Source of the DNA: Gemmatimonadota bacterium
Lineage (GTDB): Bacteria > Gemmatimonadota > Gemmatimonadetes > Gemmatimonadales > GWC2-71-9
Direction of reading: 5' to 3'
NCBI GenBank assembly: GCA_016874005.1
Contig: VGVQ01000014.1
Span: 40,365 to 104,364, forward strand
DNA: 64,000 nucleotides
In this document: one piece after another, positions 1 through 8,223 of the stretch
Position numbering within the stretch: the stretch's first letter is position 1
Layout of the letters: the number at the start of each line of letters is the position of its first letter
Notes under the pieces: generated by a model
Database searches by the model: none
Seen by the model: the letters and a program-made list of their open reading frames with translations, nothing else
What the model was told of the DNA's origin: nothing
Program-made: the position numbers and the translations under genes

Positions 1-1413
1 GATTCGACGCTTCAAGCCCGCCTCGATGCCTGGTTCGGGCGGACCGCCCGCCGAGCCCCCGGGACTTGGGGTATCGCGGTCGGCGACCCCCAGGGACGGC
101 TGGTTTGGGGTCTGGATCCGACCCGGCCGCTGATTCCCGCCTCCACCGTGAAGCTGCTGACCACCGGGTTCGCCCGCAGCGTGTTAGGCAGCGACGCCCG
201 GAAGTCGACTCGGGTGTTGGGCCACGGCCAGCTCGATCCGAATACCGGGACGTGGATTGGTTCCTGGTCGCTGGAGCTCAACGGCGATCCCAGTCTGGAA
301 CACCGCGGCAGCGAAACCACCGGCCTCGACGAACTGGCCACCCAACTCGCGGCCCGAGGCGTCAAACGGCTCCTCGGCCCGCTCACGGTCACCAGCGGGA
401 GCGGTAACCCGGAGGCGAGTTTTCCGAGCACTTGGTCGGTCCGCCACCGGGGCCGCCCGTTCGCGCCGCTGGTCGGCAATCTCACCATCCACGACAATTT
501 GGTCGGCGTCACGGTCGCGCCGGGCGGGAAGGTCGGTCGCCCGGTGGTGATCACCGGCACCGCGCCCCACGGAGCCGAGCGGCTGTTCACCGTGAAGGCC
601 CGCACCGTCGATGGCCGGCGCTCCCGGCTCAGTATTCAGGCCCAGCCGGACGGCACCTATCTGGTTGGAGGCACGCTCGGGGTGCGTTCCCGGGCTCGGA
701 CGATCACCCGGGCCGCCTCGGACGTCCACGCGCTGCTCCAGGCGATCTGGAGCTCGGCCCTCGCCGACGCCGGAATCGAGTGGGCCCCCTCGGGCGGTAT
801 CGGAAGCGGCGAGGGTATCGCCGCGGTGCTCGCCGAGGTGCAGTCTCCGGTGTTCGACTCGATCGCGAGCGAGGTGAACCGCCGGAGCCTCAATCTTGGC
901 GCCGAGCTGCTGCTCCAATGGGCCGCGGGGAGCGATCCGGTTCCGGCCGAGCGGCTCACGGCGCACGTCCAGCAGATCACCGGCGACTATGCCGGCGTCA
1001 AGCTGGTGGACGGGAGCGGCCTCTCGGACCTGAACCGGGTTTCGGCGTGGACGTTCGTCTCGTACCTGGCGCGGTTCCCCCTCGCCCCCGGGGGCCGGAA
1101 TTTCCCGATGTTGCTGCCGGCCAATGGCTCCGGGACCCTCTGGACTCTCGCCAGCGGCCTGCCGGAACGGGGCGTGATCCGGGCCAAGACGGGCACCCTC
1201 GGGAACGTGGCCAGCCTGGTGGGTTACCTTGGCCGGCCGGAGGGCATCCTCCTGGTGTCGGTGATTTACAACGGGGCGCGGGTCCACACCGCCCGCAAGG
1301 CCCAGTGGGAGCTGTTCCGGATTCTCGGAGCCGACGGGGTGGTCATCCCGGCCGACTCGCTCGACACCGAGGCATTCGGTTCCGAGCCGCCGCCGGGCGA
1401 CTCGGCTCGTTAG
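1..1413 (+). CDS. dacB: D-alanyl-D-alanine carboxypeptidase/endopeptidase, PBP4 type (S13), 5' truncated
   Basis: Periplasmic penicillin-binding protein that trims or cleaves peptidoglycan peptides. The frame is open from base 1, so the real start and signal peptide lie outside the window. The track's start at 148 (GTG) is wrong because it cuts inside the active site: PAST-VK, with the SxxK serine at 142-144 and the lysine at 151-153. Further on, DGSGLSDLNRVS is the S13 second motif and AKTGTLGN is the KTG motif. The large insertion between SxxK and the second motif is normal for PBP4. The stop overlaps the convergent VOC gene by four bases. Confidence 0.9.
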   Translation, partial: DSTLQARLDAWFGRTARRAPGTWGIAVGDPQGRLVWGLDPTRPLIPASTVKLLTTGFARSVLGSDARKSTRVLGHGQLDPNTGTWIGSWSLELNGDPSLEHRGSETTGLDELATQLAARGVKRLLGPLTVTSGSGNPEASFPSTWSVRHRGRPFAPLVGNLTIHDNLVGVTVAPGGKVGRPVVITGTAPHGAERLFTVKARTVDGRRSRLSIQAQPDGTYLVGGTLGVRSRARTITRAASDVHALLQAIWSSALADAGIEWAPSGGIGSGEGIAAVLAEVQSPVFDSIASEVNRRSLNLGAELLLQWAAGSDPVPAERLTAHVQQITGDYAGVKLVDGSGLSDLNRVSAWTFVSYLARFPLAPGGRNFPMLLPANGSGTLWTLASGLPERGVIRAKTGTLGNVASLVGYLGRPEGILLVSVIYNGARVHTARKAQWELFRILGADGVVIPADSLDTEAFGSEPPPGDSAR

Positions 1414-1790
1414 GCTCCTTTCGGCGGGTCCTTCGGCAGTTCGTCTTCCCACAACGCCACGATATTGCCGTCGGGGTCGGCCACCATCGCCATGATCCCC
1501 CAGGCCATCTGAGTCGGCTCCGAAACGAAGCGAACCCCTTTGGCATGGAGGTCGCCGGCCAGGTGCAACAGGCCGGAGACGTAGAAGGTGATTCCGGTAT
1601 GCCGGCCGACCAGCGGTTTGGCGTCGGCATGTACCGCGGGATGGACACCGATGTGAGGCGGTTCTTCGAACAGCTCGGCCCCGAACGATCCCTGCTTGCT
1701 GACCGGAATGCCGAGGGTGTCTCGATAGAAGGTGATGGCCCGTTCGATATCGGTGACGAAAATCGCCACCGAGTGCATCCGTTCGATCAT
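1410..1790 (-). CDS. VOC (glyoxalase/bleomycin-resistance) family protein
   Basis: 126-residue single-domain protein. It opens with the typical VOC beta strand and helix (HSVAIFVTDIERAITFYRDTLG) and ends with the family signature MVADPDGNIVALWE, whose final Glu is the usual metal ligand. These domains bind a divalent metal and act on small substrates or sequester them; the substrate cannot be told from sequence. Its start overlaps the queG stop by four bases (ATGA), so it is the last gene of the ndh-queG operon. Confidence 0.8.
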   Translation of the reverse strand: MIERMHSVAIFVTDIERAITFYRDTLGIPVSKQGSFGAELFEEPPHIGVHPAVHADAKPLVGRHTGITFYVSGLLHLAGDLHAKGVRFVSEPTQMAWGIMAMVADPDGNIVALWEDELPKDPPKGA

Positions 1791-2734
1791 CGGTCTTGGC
1801 TCGCGAAAGCGTGGTGGTAGTTGCGGCGCATCCCGACCAGGCCGGGGCGCGCGAGCGGGGTGTCACCGAACCGGGCGGCGAACTCCTCCTCCGCCATCGA
1901 GTCGAAGAAGGTCGGGTCGGCGGGGTCGAGATCGCCCCGGTCGGCGTAGGCCGGGTTGGCGGTCGGGACCGCGAAGCGGTGGTTCCAGGGACAGACGTCG
2001 TTGCAGATGTCGCAGCCGAACGCCCAGCCCTCGAACCGTCGGGCCAGGTCGGCCGGCGGCTCGCCCTTGTGCTCGATCGTCAGATACGAGATGCACCGGG
2101 TCGCATCCAGCACGCCGGGTTCGGGAAAGGCGCCGGTGGGACAGGCGTCGAGACAACGGGAGCAGGTGCCGCAGTGATCGGACCGGAAGGGCTGGTCGAG
2201 CGGGAGCGCCAGGTCACAGAGGACGGCGCCGATGAAGAAGTACGAGCCCACGCCAGGGCGGATCAGCATCGTGTTCTTCCCGATCCACCCGAGCCCGGCC
2301 CGGCGGGCAAGCTCGCGCTCGGGCACCGGCCCGGCGTCGACGAACGATCGGGCGACCGTCGCGCCTACCTCGCGCGCGACGTCCGACAGTCGGTCCAGCC
2401 GCCGCCGGCAGTCATGGTGATAATCCTCGCCGCGAGCATACTTCGCGATCTTGACGGTCTTGCCCCCCTGGGGCTCGGGGCCGCCGGGAGGATCGGCCGG
2501 TGGCGGCAGATAGTTGTCGAGCACGACGATCGCCGTGGTGGCCCCGGGCACGATCAGGGCGGGCTGCTTGCGTTTCGCGGCCTGCCGGTGGAGGTACCGC
2601 ATGGTCCCGGCGTAGCCCCGGGCGAGCCACCGGTCGAAGGCATCTCCTCGCTCGCTCGGCCCGAGATCGGCGAATCCGCAGGCCAAGAAGCCGAGCGACT
2701 CGGCGGCGGCGCGGATCCTAACGTCCGGCCGCAC
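1787..2734 (-). CDS. queG: Epoxyqueuosine reductase
   Basis: Catalyses the last step of queuosine synthesis, reducing epoxyqueuosine to queuosine in tRNA anticodons with cobalamin and two [4Fe-4S] clusters. Visible motifs are GLGWIGKNTMLI in the cobalamin-binding core, a first cluster CGTCSRCLDACPTGAF, and a second CDICNDVCPWN. The protein (315 aa) ends with the short MRRNYHHAFA helix and lacks the extra C-terminal HEAT-like repeats of longer QueG proteins. It overlaps the end of ndh by 17 bases and the next gene by four, so it is translated as part of a polycistron. Confidence 0.92.
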   Translation of the reverse strand: MRPDVRIRAAAESLGFLACGFADLGPSERGDAFDRWLARGYAGTMRYLHRQAAKRKQPALIVPGATTAIVVLDNYLPPPADPPGGPEPQGGKTVKIAKYARGEDYHHDCRRRLDRLSDVAREVGATVARSFVDAGPVPERELARRAGLGWIGKNTMLIRPGVGSYFFIGAVLCDLALPLDQPFRSDHCGTCSRCLDACPTGAFPEPGVLDATRCISYLTIEHKGEPPADLARRFEGWAFGCDICNDVCPWNHRFAVPTANPAYADRGDLDPADPTFFDSMAEEEFAARFGDTPLARPGLVGMRRNYHHAFASQDR

Positions 2735-3974
2735 GCCACACGCCGGTAATGAGCCGAGCTCCCCGCTGGAATGTGAGATAAGACCAGGCCCACTCGAACA
2801 TCACCACGACCCGGTTTCGGAAGCCGATCAGGAAGAAGATGTGGACGAAGACCCACAGCAGCCACGCCGTGAAGCCTGCCGTTTCGAACCGGCCGATGTC
2901 GGCGACCCCGCGGCCGCGCCCGATGACCGCGAGCTGTCCCTTGTCTCGGTAGCGGAACGGGCGGCGGGGTTTGCCGGCCAGGTCCGCTTCGATCGCGGCG
3001 GCGGCGTATTGCCCCATCTGGATCGCCACCGGGCAGATCCCCGGTAGGGTCCCGCCCGGCTGGTGCTCGAACGCAGCCGCGTCGCCGATCACGAAGACGT
3101 TAGGCCGACCGGGCACCGAGCAGTCCGGCCCGACCAGGACCCGGCCCTGGCGGTCCTGGGGGGCGCCGAGCGACTCGAGGAGCGGGCTGGCCGCGTTGCC
3201 CGCGGCCCAGATCACGGTCGCCGCCGGGATTCGCCAGTCGGCGGCATGGACGTACCCCGGTTCCACCCCGGTCACCATGGTCTCGGTTCGGACGTCGACG
3301 CCGAGGTGCCGGAGAGCCTCCTTGGCCCGGTCGCTCAGCACGGCCGGATACGACGGCAACAAACGCGGACCCCCCTCCAGGAGGAGAACCGAGGCATCCC
3401 GCGAGTCGATTCTGCGGAAGTCGCGCCGGAGCGCGTAGCGACGGATCTCCGCGAGTGCGCCCGCCAACTCGACCCCAGTGGGCCCGCCCCCGATGACCAC
3501 GAAGGTGAGTAATCGCCGCCGAGCGACCGGATCGACCTCTCGTTCGGCCAGCTCGAACGCGGTCAGCACTCGGCGGCGGATCTCGAGAGCGTCCTCGAGG
3601 CTCTTGAGCCCGGGCGCCAACTCCTCCCATTCCGGCTTTCCGAAGTAGCAATGACGGGCGCCGGGGGCCAGCACCAGGTAGTCGTAGTCCACGGCCGAGC
3701 CGTCGGCCAAGCGGACCCGATTGGCATCGAGGTCGGTCCCGATCACCTCGGCCAGCAGAACCTCGACATTCCGAGCCTGGTTGAGGATCGACCGGATCGG
3801 GGAGGCGATACTGCCGGGCGCCAAGGCCGCCGTCGCGATCTGGTAGAGCAGCGGTTGGAAGAGGTGATGATTGTTCCGGTCGATCACGGTGACGGCCACC
3901 GACCGATTCGCGAGGGACTTGGCGAGGTAGAGTCCGGCGAACCCGCCCCCGACCACCACGACGCGTTTGGTCAC
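2718..3974 (-). CDS. ndh: Type II NADH:quinone oxidoreductase (NDH-2)
   Basis: Non-proton-pumping NADH dehydrogenase feeding electrons to quinone at the inner membrane. The N-terminal FAD site is VVVVGGGFAGLYLAKSL and the second nucleotide-binding site is FVVIGGGPTGVELAGAL. The FAD-contacting NVFVIGDAA and the quinone-side PVAIQMGQYAA are present. The C-terminal hydrophobic helices (WLLWVFVHIFFLIGF) anchor it to the membrane. The track starts the frame far upstream, but the alignable protein begins at VTKRVVVV, so I use the GTG at 3974. That GTG overlaps the stop of the small upstream gene (GTGA). Length 418 aa is normal. Confidence 0.88.
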   Translation of the reverse strand: MTKRVVVVGGGFAGLYLAKSLANRSVAVTVIDRNNHHLFQPLLYQIATAALAPGSIASPIRSILNQARNVEVLLAEVIGTDLDANRVRLADGSAVDYDYLVLAPGARHCYFGKPEWEELAPGLKSLEDALEIRRRVLTAFELAEREVDPVARRRLLTFVVIGGGPTGVELAGALAEIRRYALRRDFRRIDSRDASVLLLEGGPRLLPSYPAVLSDRAKEALRHLGVDVRTETMVTGVEPGYVHAADWRIPAATVIWAAGNAASPLLESLGAPQDRQGRVLVGPDCSVPGRPNVFVIGDAAAFEHQPGGTLPGICPVAIQMGQYAAAAIEADLAGKPRRPFRYRDKGQLAVIGRGRGVADIGRFETAGFTAWLLWVFVHIFFLIGFRNRVVVMFEWAWSYLTFQRGARLITGVWRAAGR

Positions 3975-4261
3975 ACGTGCATCGTCTCCCGGCGCCACCG
4001 GGCGAATCGAATGACGTCCTGGACCGGCGGTACCGCATGCTCGTCGCCGTAAGCGGTGTACATCCGCCAGCGAAGGTAGGCCGGGTCCGGCACCGGTAGA
4101 AAGGGCGGTTGCCGCCACCAGTTCCGGCGACGAAACGCCCAGGCGGCCCGGAGCAGATCGACCGCGACGCGGGGATTGACCGCGGCCCGTATCGCCAAGC
4201 TCGCGATTAGTCCACCCCAACCACTCGAACTGGACGGGGGCGATTCGACGGAAGGGGCCAT
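3971..4261 (-). CDS. Small hypothetical protein upstream of ndh
   Basis: 96-residue protein I do not recognise. It starts at the only ATG before the conserved-looking part and ends in a TGA overlapping the ndh GTG start, which suggests translational coupling to ndh. The middle has a short hydrophobic stretch (GGLIASLAIRAAV) and the second half is rich in Arg and aromatic residues (RWRMYTAYGDEHAV). Function unknown; it may be a small partner of the dehydrogenase. The 75 bases upstream are shared with the divergent LOG gene. Confidence 0.55.
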   Translation of the reverse strand: MAPSVESPPSSSSGWGGLIASLAIRAAVNPRVAVDLLRAAWAFRRRNWWRQPPFLPVPDPAYLRWRMYTAYGDEHAVPPVQDVIRFARWRRETMHV

Positions 4262-4336
4262 GGCAGCAATATAGACGCCTGGCCCCGACGGTCGGGTGTA
4301 TATTCCCGCCGTTTCACGTCGCCCGGAGCCTCGTTC

Positions 4337-5065
4337 GTGAGCGAAAAACGGTTGGAACACAGTGCCGCCCCGGCCGGTCCGACCGCCGACGAGCTCCTGC
4401 TCTCCCGGCCGGTCGGCCTCGATCGGCCGGATGCATTTCGGAAAACCGATCCCTGGCGAGTGCTCCGAATCCTCGGAGAATTCGTCGAGGGCTTCGAGCG
4501 GCTGGGTGACATTCAAAACGCGGTGACCATCATTGGCTCGGCCCGAATCGGCGCGACCGATCCGTTTTACCAAGCCACCGTCGACACCGCCCGGCTCCTG
4601 GCCGAGGCAGGCTATCCGATCATCACCGGGGGCGGCCCGGGCATCATGGAAGCCGGCAACAAAGGGGCGGTGCTCGGTGAGGGACTGTCGATCGGGGTCA
4701 ACATCGAGTTACCCCACGAGCAGGACACCAATCCCTACGTCCGCCGAAAGATGTTCTTCCGGTTCTTCTTCGTCCGCAAGACGATGCTGGCCAAGTACTC
4801 CCGAGCCCTGATCGCGTTTCCAGGAGGCTACGGGACCTTGGACGAGCTGTTCGAGTTCCTCACCCTGATCCAGACCGGCAAGATGGAACCGGTGCCGGTG
4901 GTGCTGTACGGCTCGCGCTACTGGGGCCCGATGGTGGATTGGCTCCGCGACACGATGGCCGCCGAAGGGAAGATCAGCCCGAGCGACCTCGAGATGTTCC
5001 GGGTGGTGGACCGACCCGACGAGGCGCTACGCTACATCACCGACCACCAGACGACCAGCCGATGA
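4337..5065 (+). CDS. LOG-family protein (TIGR00730-like, lysine decarboxylase-like fold)
   Basis: 242 aa Rossmann-fold protein of the LOG family. Characterised members hydrolyse nucleoside 5'-monophosphates to release ribose 5-phosphate and a base, as in cytokinin activation. The signature [12 protein letters not shown] is intact, as is the upstream [16 protein letters not shown] that binds phosphoribose. An N-terminal extension of about 60 residues precedes the core. The start is a GTG. The stop overlaps the next ATG (ATGA), so this gene and the deoxyhypusine-synthase-like gene form an operon. Confidence 0.85.
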   Translation: MSEKRLEHSAAPAGPTADELLLSRPVGLDRPDAFRKTDPWRVLRILGEFVEGFERLGDIQNAVTIIGSARIGATDPFYQATVDTARLLAEAGYPIITGGGPGIMEAGNKGAVLGEGLSIGVNIELPHEQDTNPYVRRKMFFRFFFVRKTMLAKYSRALIAFPGGYGTLDELFEFLTLIQTGKMEPVPVVLYGSRYWGPMVDWLRDTMAAEGKISPSDLEMFRVVDRPDEALRYITDHQTTSR

Positions 5066-6204
5066 AACCGACCCGAGGTCGAGGCCACCTTCGGGGGCCC
5101 CGGATCAATCCCACGGCGATCACCGGCAAGGAATCCGTCGCCGAGTTGATCGACAACGCCTTCCTGGCGTACAATGCCGGGCGGCTCCGGGAGGCCTGTC
5201 ACCTCTTCTGCGACCGGATGCTCGCGCCGAACGTCACCGTGGGGATGAGCCTGACCGGAGCGATGACCCCGGCCGGGCTCGGGATGAGCACCATCATTCC
5301 GCTCCTCGAGGCCGGCTTCGTCGACTGGATGATCTCGACCGGGGCCAATCTCTATCACGACGCCCATTTCGCCCTCGGTCTATCGCTCCATCAAGGAACA
5401 CCCTTCGCCGACGACGTGGTGCTCCGCAACGATGGGGTGGTCCGGATCTACGACATCTTCTTCGACTACAAGGTGCTGCTCTCCACCGACGCCTTCGTTC
5501 GCGAGGTGTCCGCTCGAGAGGAGTTCCAGCGCTCGATGAGCAGCGCCGAATATCACTATCTCCTCGGCGGCTACCTCCACCAGCGCGAGAAAGCCCTCGG
5601 GCTCAGCAAGCGGTCGCTCCTCGGCGTGGCCCACCAGCTCGGGGTGCCGATCTACACCAGCTCCCCCGGCGACAGCTCGATCGGGATGAACGTGGCGGAG
5701 CAGGCCCTGGCCGGCAGCCGGCTCCGGTTCGACGTGAGCGCCGACGTGAACGAGACCGCGGCGATCGTCTTGGAGGCGAAACGATCGGGCGGCAAGAGCG
5801 CGGCCCTGATCGCCGGCGGCGGGAGCCCCAAGAACTTCCTGCTCCAAACCGAACCCCAGATCCAGGAAGTGCTCGGGATCGACGAACGAGGGCACGACTA
5901 CTTCCTCCAGCTCACCGACGCCCGCCCGGATACCGGCGGGCTCTCCGGCGCGACGCCGGGCGAAGCGGTGAGCTGGGGCAAGGTGGACCCCGACATGTTG
6001 CCGGGCACGGTGGTCTGCTACCTGGACAACACCGTGTCACTCCCGCTGATCACGGCGTTCGCCAAGGAACGAGTCGGGAAGCGGCGATTGAAGCGGCTCT
6101 ACCATCGGCGGGAGGCGATGATGGCGCGGCTGATGCGCGAGTATCGCTCGGCCCTGGCGTTCCGGAACAAGCGAGCCGAGGCGGCCAAGAAGAGCCGGCG
6201 TTAG
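5062..6204 (+). CDS. Deoxyhypusine synthase-like protein
   Basis: 380 aa NAD-dependent DHS-family protein. Eukaryotic and archaeal DHS transfers the aminobutyl group of spermidine to a lysine of eIF5A. Bacteria lack that target, and some bacterial homologues make homospermidine instead. The active-site segment EAVSWGKV with its catalytic lysine is intact, as are the Asp/Gly-rich NAD motifs ADVNETAAI and AGGGSPKNF. The track begins too early at 4939; the ATG at 5062 overlaps the LOG stop. The C-terminus is a basic tail. The product and substrate here are unknown. Confidence 0.85.
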   Translation: MKPTRGRGHLRGPRINPTAITGKESVAELIDNAFLAYNAGRLREACHLFCDRMLAPNVTVGMSLTGAMTPAGLGMSTIIPLLEAGFVDWMISTGANLYHDAHFALGLSLHQGTPFADDVVLRNDGVVRIYDIFFDYKVLLSTDAFVREVSAREEFQRSMSSAEYHYLLGGYLHQREKALGLSKRSLLGVAHQLGVPIYTSSPGDSSIGMNVAEQALAGSRLRFDVSADVNETAAIVLEAKRSGGKSAALIAGGGSPKNFLLQTEPQIQEVLGIDERGHDYFLQLTDARPDTGGLSGATPGEAVSWGKVDPDMLPGTVVCYLDNTVSLPLITAFAKERVGKRRLKRLYHRREAMMARLMREYRSALAFRNKRAEAAKKSRR

Positions 6205-6386
6205 GCAGGCCCGGCGAGCCACCAGGCGGCCAGCCCGACCGCGATCGCGGCGGCCAGCACCGCGAGCAGTCCCACCCGGAAGCGGAACATCAGGACGGCC
6301 GCTCCGATCGCCACCGCGGCCCGAAACCCGTCCACCGATCGCAACTCCGGCACCAGCACCGAGACCGGGCCCACGACCAGGTCGTC
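6201..6386 (-). pseudogene. C-terminal remnant of a chromate-transporter-like membrane protein
   Basis: Only the last 61 codons survive. They read as two hydrophobic stretches around FRAAVAIGAAVLMFRFRV and end at a TAA that overlaps the DHS-like stop. The pattern of a hydrophobic helix, FRFRV, then a terminal helix resembles the end of ChrA-type transporters, but that match is from memory and moderate. The upstream part of the gene is missing: reading further back in this frame gives only out-of-frame integrase. It has no start and cannot be expressed as a normal protein. Confidence 0.5.
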
Positions 6387-7107
6387 CGACCGGTCCGTTT
6401 GCCCGATCGCGGTACGGCCGCGCGGCCGGAAAGACCCACTGCCAGGGCCAACTTCGGCCCGCGTTGGGGTACTCCCGATCCAGGCCATCCGGCAACGCCA
6501 CCCAGCCACCCCCCGCCGCGAGGTCGCGCTGGTGTCGAATCTGTGCGCCCGCCAGGTGCTCCCTCAGGGGGTCCCGCAAGCTCGCCGCCAACACGGTGAT
6601 GCGGTCTTTGCCGCCCTTGCCACGGCGCAGCCGGATCTCGCCGCGTTCGAGGTCCAGATCCTTCACCCGAAGGGTCAGGCATTCGAGGAGCCGGAGCCCG
6701 CTGCCATTGAGGGCCATCCCGATTAGCCGGTACGTGCCCGTCAACTCGCCCAGGACGCGACCGACCTCCCCCGGCGTCAGGACCACCGGGATCCGGAGCG
6801 GTGGCTTGGGCCGAGGAAACGGCTTACCCAGGCCGAGCGGCTTTCGAACGATGTCGCGGTAGAGGAGTTGGAGCGCCGCCAATGCCTGGTTTAGCGTCGA
6901 GGCCGAAGCCCGGCGCTCGGTCGCGAGGTACCCGAGAAAGGCTGCGACCTCCGGATCGCCGAGATGCTCGGGGTGGCGGAGCCGGTGGAACCGGACGAAG
7001 CGCCGGACCCAGGCGAGATAGGCCTCTTCAGTCCGAGGACTGTAGTGTCGGATGCGCAGATTCGACTGCAGGGCTCGCAAGAGTTCGGATTTAGGCTGCG
7101 TGGGCAT
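6387..7107 (-). pseudogene. intI: Truncated integron integrase (IntI-type tyrosine recombinase)
   Basis: The first ~238 residues of an IntI protein. The SAM-like N-terminal domain includes RHYSPRTEEAYLAWVRRFVRFH. The first catalytic Arg is in GSGLRLLECLTLRVKDLD and the catalytic Lys in GKGGKDR. The IntI-specific extra patch, which sets these apart from XerC/D, is visible: YPNAGRSWPWQWVFPAA. After RDRANG (about 6394) homology stops abruptly. The expected RRHHLHE box, second Arg, His and nucleophilic Tyr are all missing, and the frame runs on into the ChrA-like tail. It cannot recombine DNA. Start chosen at ATG 7107; the track's TTG at 7125 adds six unlikely residues. Confidence 0.8.
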
Positions 7108-7419
7108 CTCGGAACCTGGTGGCAAGGGGCTCCTACCATACCCCAGCTACCCACGAGAGCGACAACCAAATCGCCGCAACCCGCAACCAAGAAAACGGCA
7201 TGCCAGGCCGCCAACGAGGTCGCCCGGAACAACACCGCGTCCCCTTTCCGAGAAAGTCCCCTGTTGGTTTCCGAGGAAGTCCCTTGCTGGCCCGGATGCA
7301 CCGGTCCCGCTTCATCAACAGGCTCGCCCCTACCCCGGCGAGCGGCGACGAGCTATCCTCTTAGTCGTTACCCTGTCGACACTTACCAGTCTCCTCCTCC
7401 CGTTCGGAGCCCCTGGCCG
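7108..7419. other. 312-base non-coding stretch upstream of intI remnant and sdhC
   Basis: No convincing gene. It lies where the attI site of an integron would be, between the intI start and the divergent gene, and it must also hold the sdhCAB promoter. It contains the tandem 23-base repeat listed separately. I searched by eye for attC-type core pairs (RYYYAAC ... GTTRRRY) and found none, so no gene cassettes are recognisable. The 81-residue plus-strand frame at 7119-7364 looks like chance. Confidence 0.6.
7245..7290 (+). repeat. Tandem imperfect 23-bp direct repeat
   Basis: Two adjacent copies, TTTCCGAGAAAGTCCCCTG... at 7245-7267 and TTTCCGAGGAAGTCCCTTG... at 7268-7290, agree at 20 of 23 positions. 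They sit about 140-185 bases upstream of the intI remnant, where directly repeated integrase-binding sites occur in known attI sites. They could equally be operators for sdhC. Confidence 0.7.
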
Positions 7420-8223
7420 ATGAGCCACGCGACGGTCCCCCTCACCCGACGTCGATACGGCGAGACGATGCGCCAGGACGCCTGGTGGGTCGAACCCCTG
7501 ATCGTTTTCGTCATCCTGACCTCATTCCTGGTGTATGCCACCTGGGCCGCGTTCCAAAACGCTCACTACACCGCGGGTCCTTATCTCTCGCCGTTCTACA
7601 GCCCCGAGATCTTCGGCGACTCGCCGCACGCCTGGTTCGGGCCGAAGCCCGGTTGGTGGCCGGCCTGGCTGCCTTTCTCGCCGGCACTGATCATTCTGCC
7701 GTTCCCCGCGCTGTTTCGCTTCACTTGCTACTACTACCGGGGTTCCTACTACAAGGCCTTCTGGGCCGATCCGCCGGGCTGCTCCGTGGGGGAACCGCGG
7801 AAGACCTACCTGGGCGAGCGGTATTTTCCGCTGATCCTCCAGAACGTTCACCGATACTTCATGGTGACGGCGGTGCTGTTCCTCGGGTTCTTGACGTACG
7901 ACGTCTACCTCGCGACCCAATTCACCGATGCCGCGACCGGGGCAACCTCGTTCGGGATCGGGCTCGGCACCTTGGTGCTCGCCGCCAACGTGGTCTGTCT
8001 CGGTGGCTATACCCTGGGTTGCCACTCGATGCGCCACATCCTCGGCGGCTGGCGGGATCAATTCTCCAAGAACCCGGCTTTCCGGGTGCCCTACAACTGT
8101 TCCAGTTGTTTGAACCGGTCCCACCACCGGTGGGCCTGGGTGAGTCTCTTCATGGTGGCGTTTGCCGATATCTACGTGCGGCTGTGCTCGATGGGCATTT
8201 GGACCGACCTGAGGTTGTTCTAG
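7420..8223 (+). CDS. sdhC: Succinate dehydrogenase/fumarate reductase cytochrome b-type membrane anchor
   Basis: 267 aa integral membrane protein with about five hydrophobic helices, starting at WWVEPLIVFVILTSFLVYA and ending at WVSLFMVAFADIYVRL. Several His residues lie near helix ends (NVHRYF, GCHSMRH, RSHHRW) and are candidate haem ligands. It precedes sdhA with no gap and no second anchor gene is present. That fits a single-subunit diheme anchor, as in B-type succinate:quinone oxidoreductases. ATG 7420 is chosen because upstream in-frame sequence belongs to the intI intergenic region. Assignment rests on context more than on a family motif. Confidence 0.75.
   Translation: MSHATVPLTRRRYGETMRQDAWWVEPLIVFVILTSFLVYATWAAFQNAHYTAGPYLSPFYSPEIFGDSPHAWFGPKPGWWPAWLPFSPALIILPFPALFRFTCYYYRGSYYKAFWADPPGCSVGEPRKTYLGERYFPLILQNVHRYFMVTAVLFLGFLTYDVYLATQFTDAATGATSFGIGLGTLVLAANVVCLGGYTLGCHSMRHILGGWRDQFSKNPAFRVPYNCSSCLNRSHHRWAWVSLFMVAFADIYVRLCSMGIWTDLRLF

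Noticed and set aside
7126-7419. Integron cassette array or attC sites beside the intI remnant
   Set aside because: No paired RYYYAAC/GTTRRRY boxes with a hairpin between them. The downstream genes are a conserved sdh operon, not cassettes.
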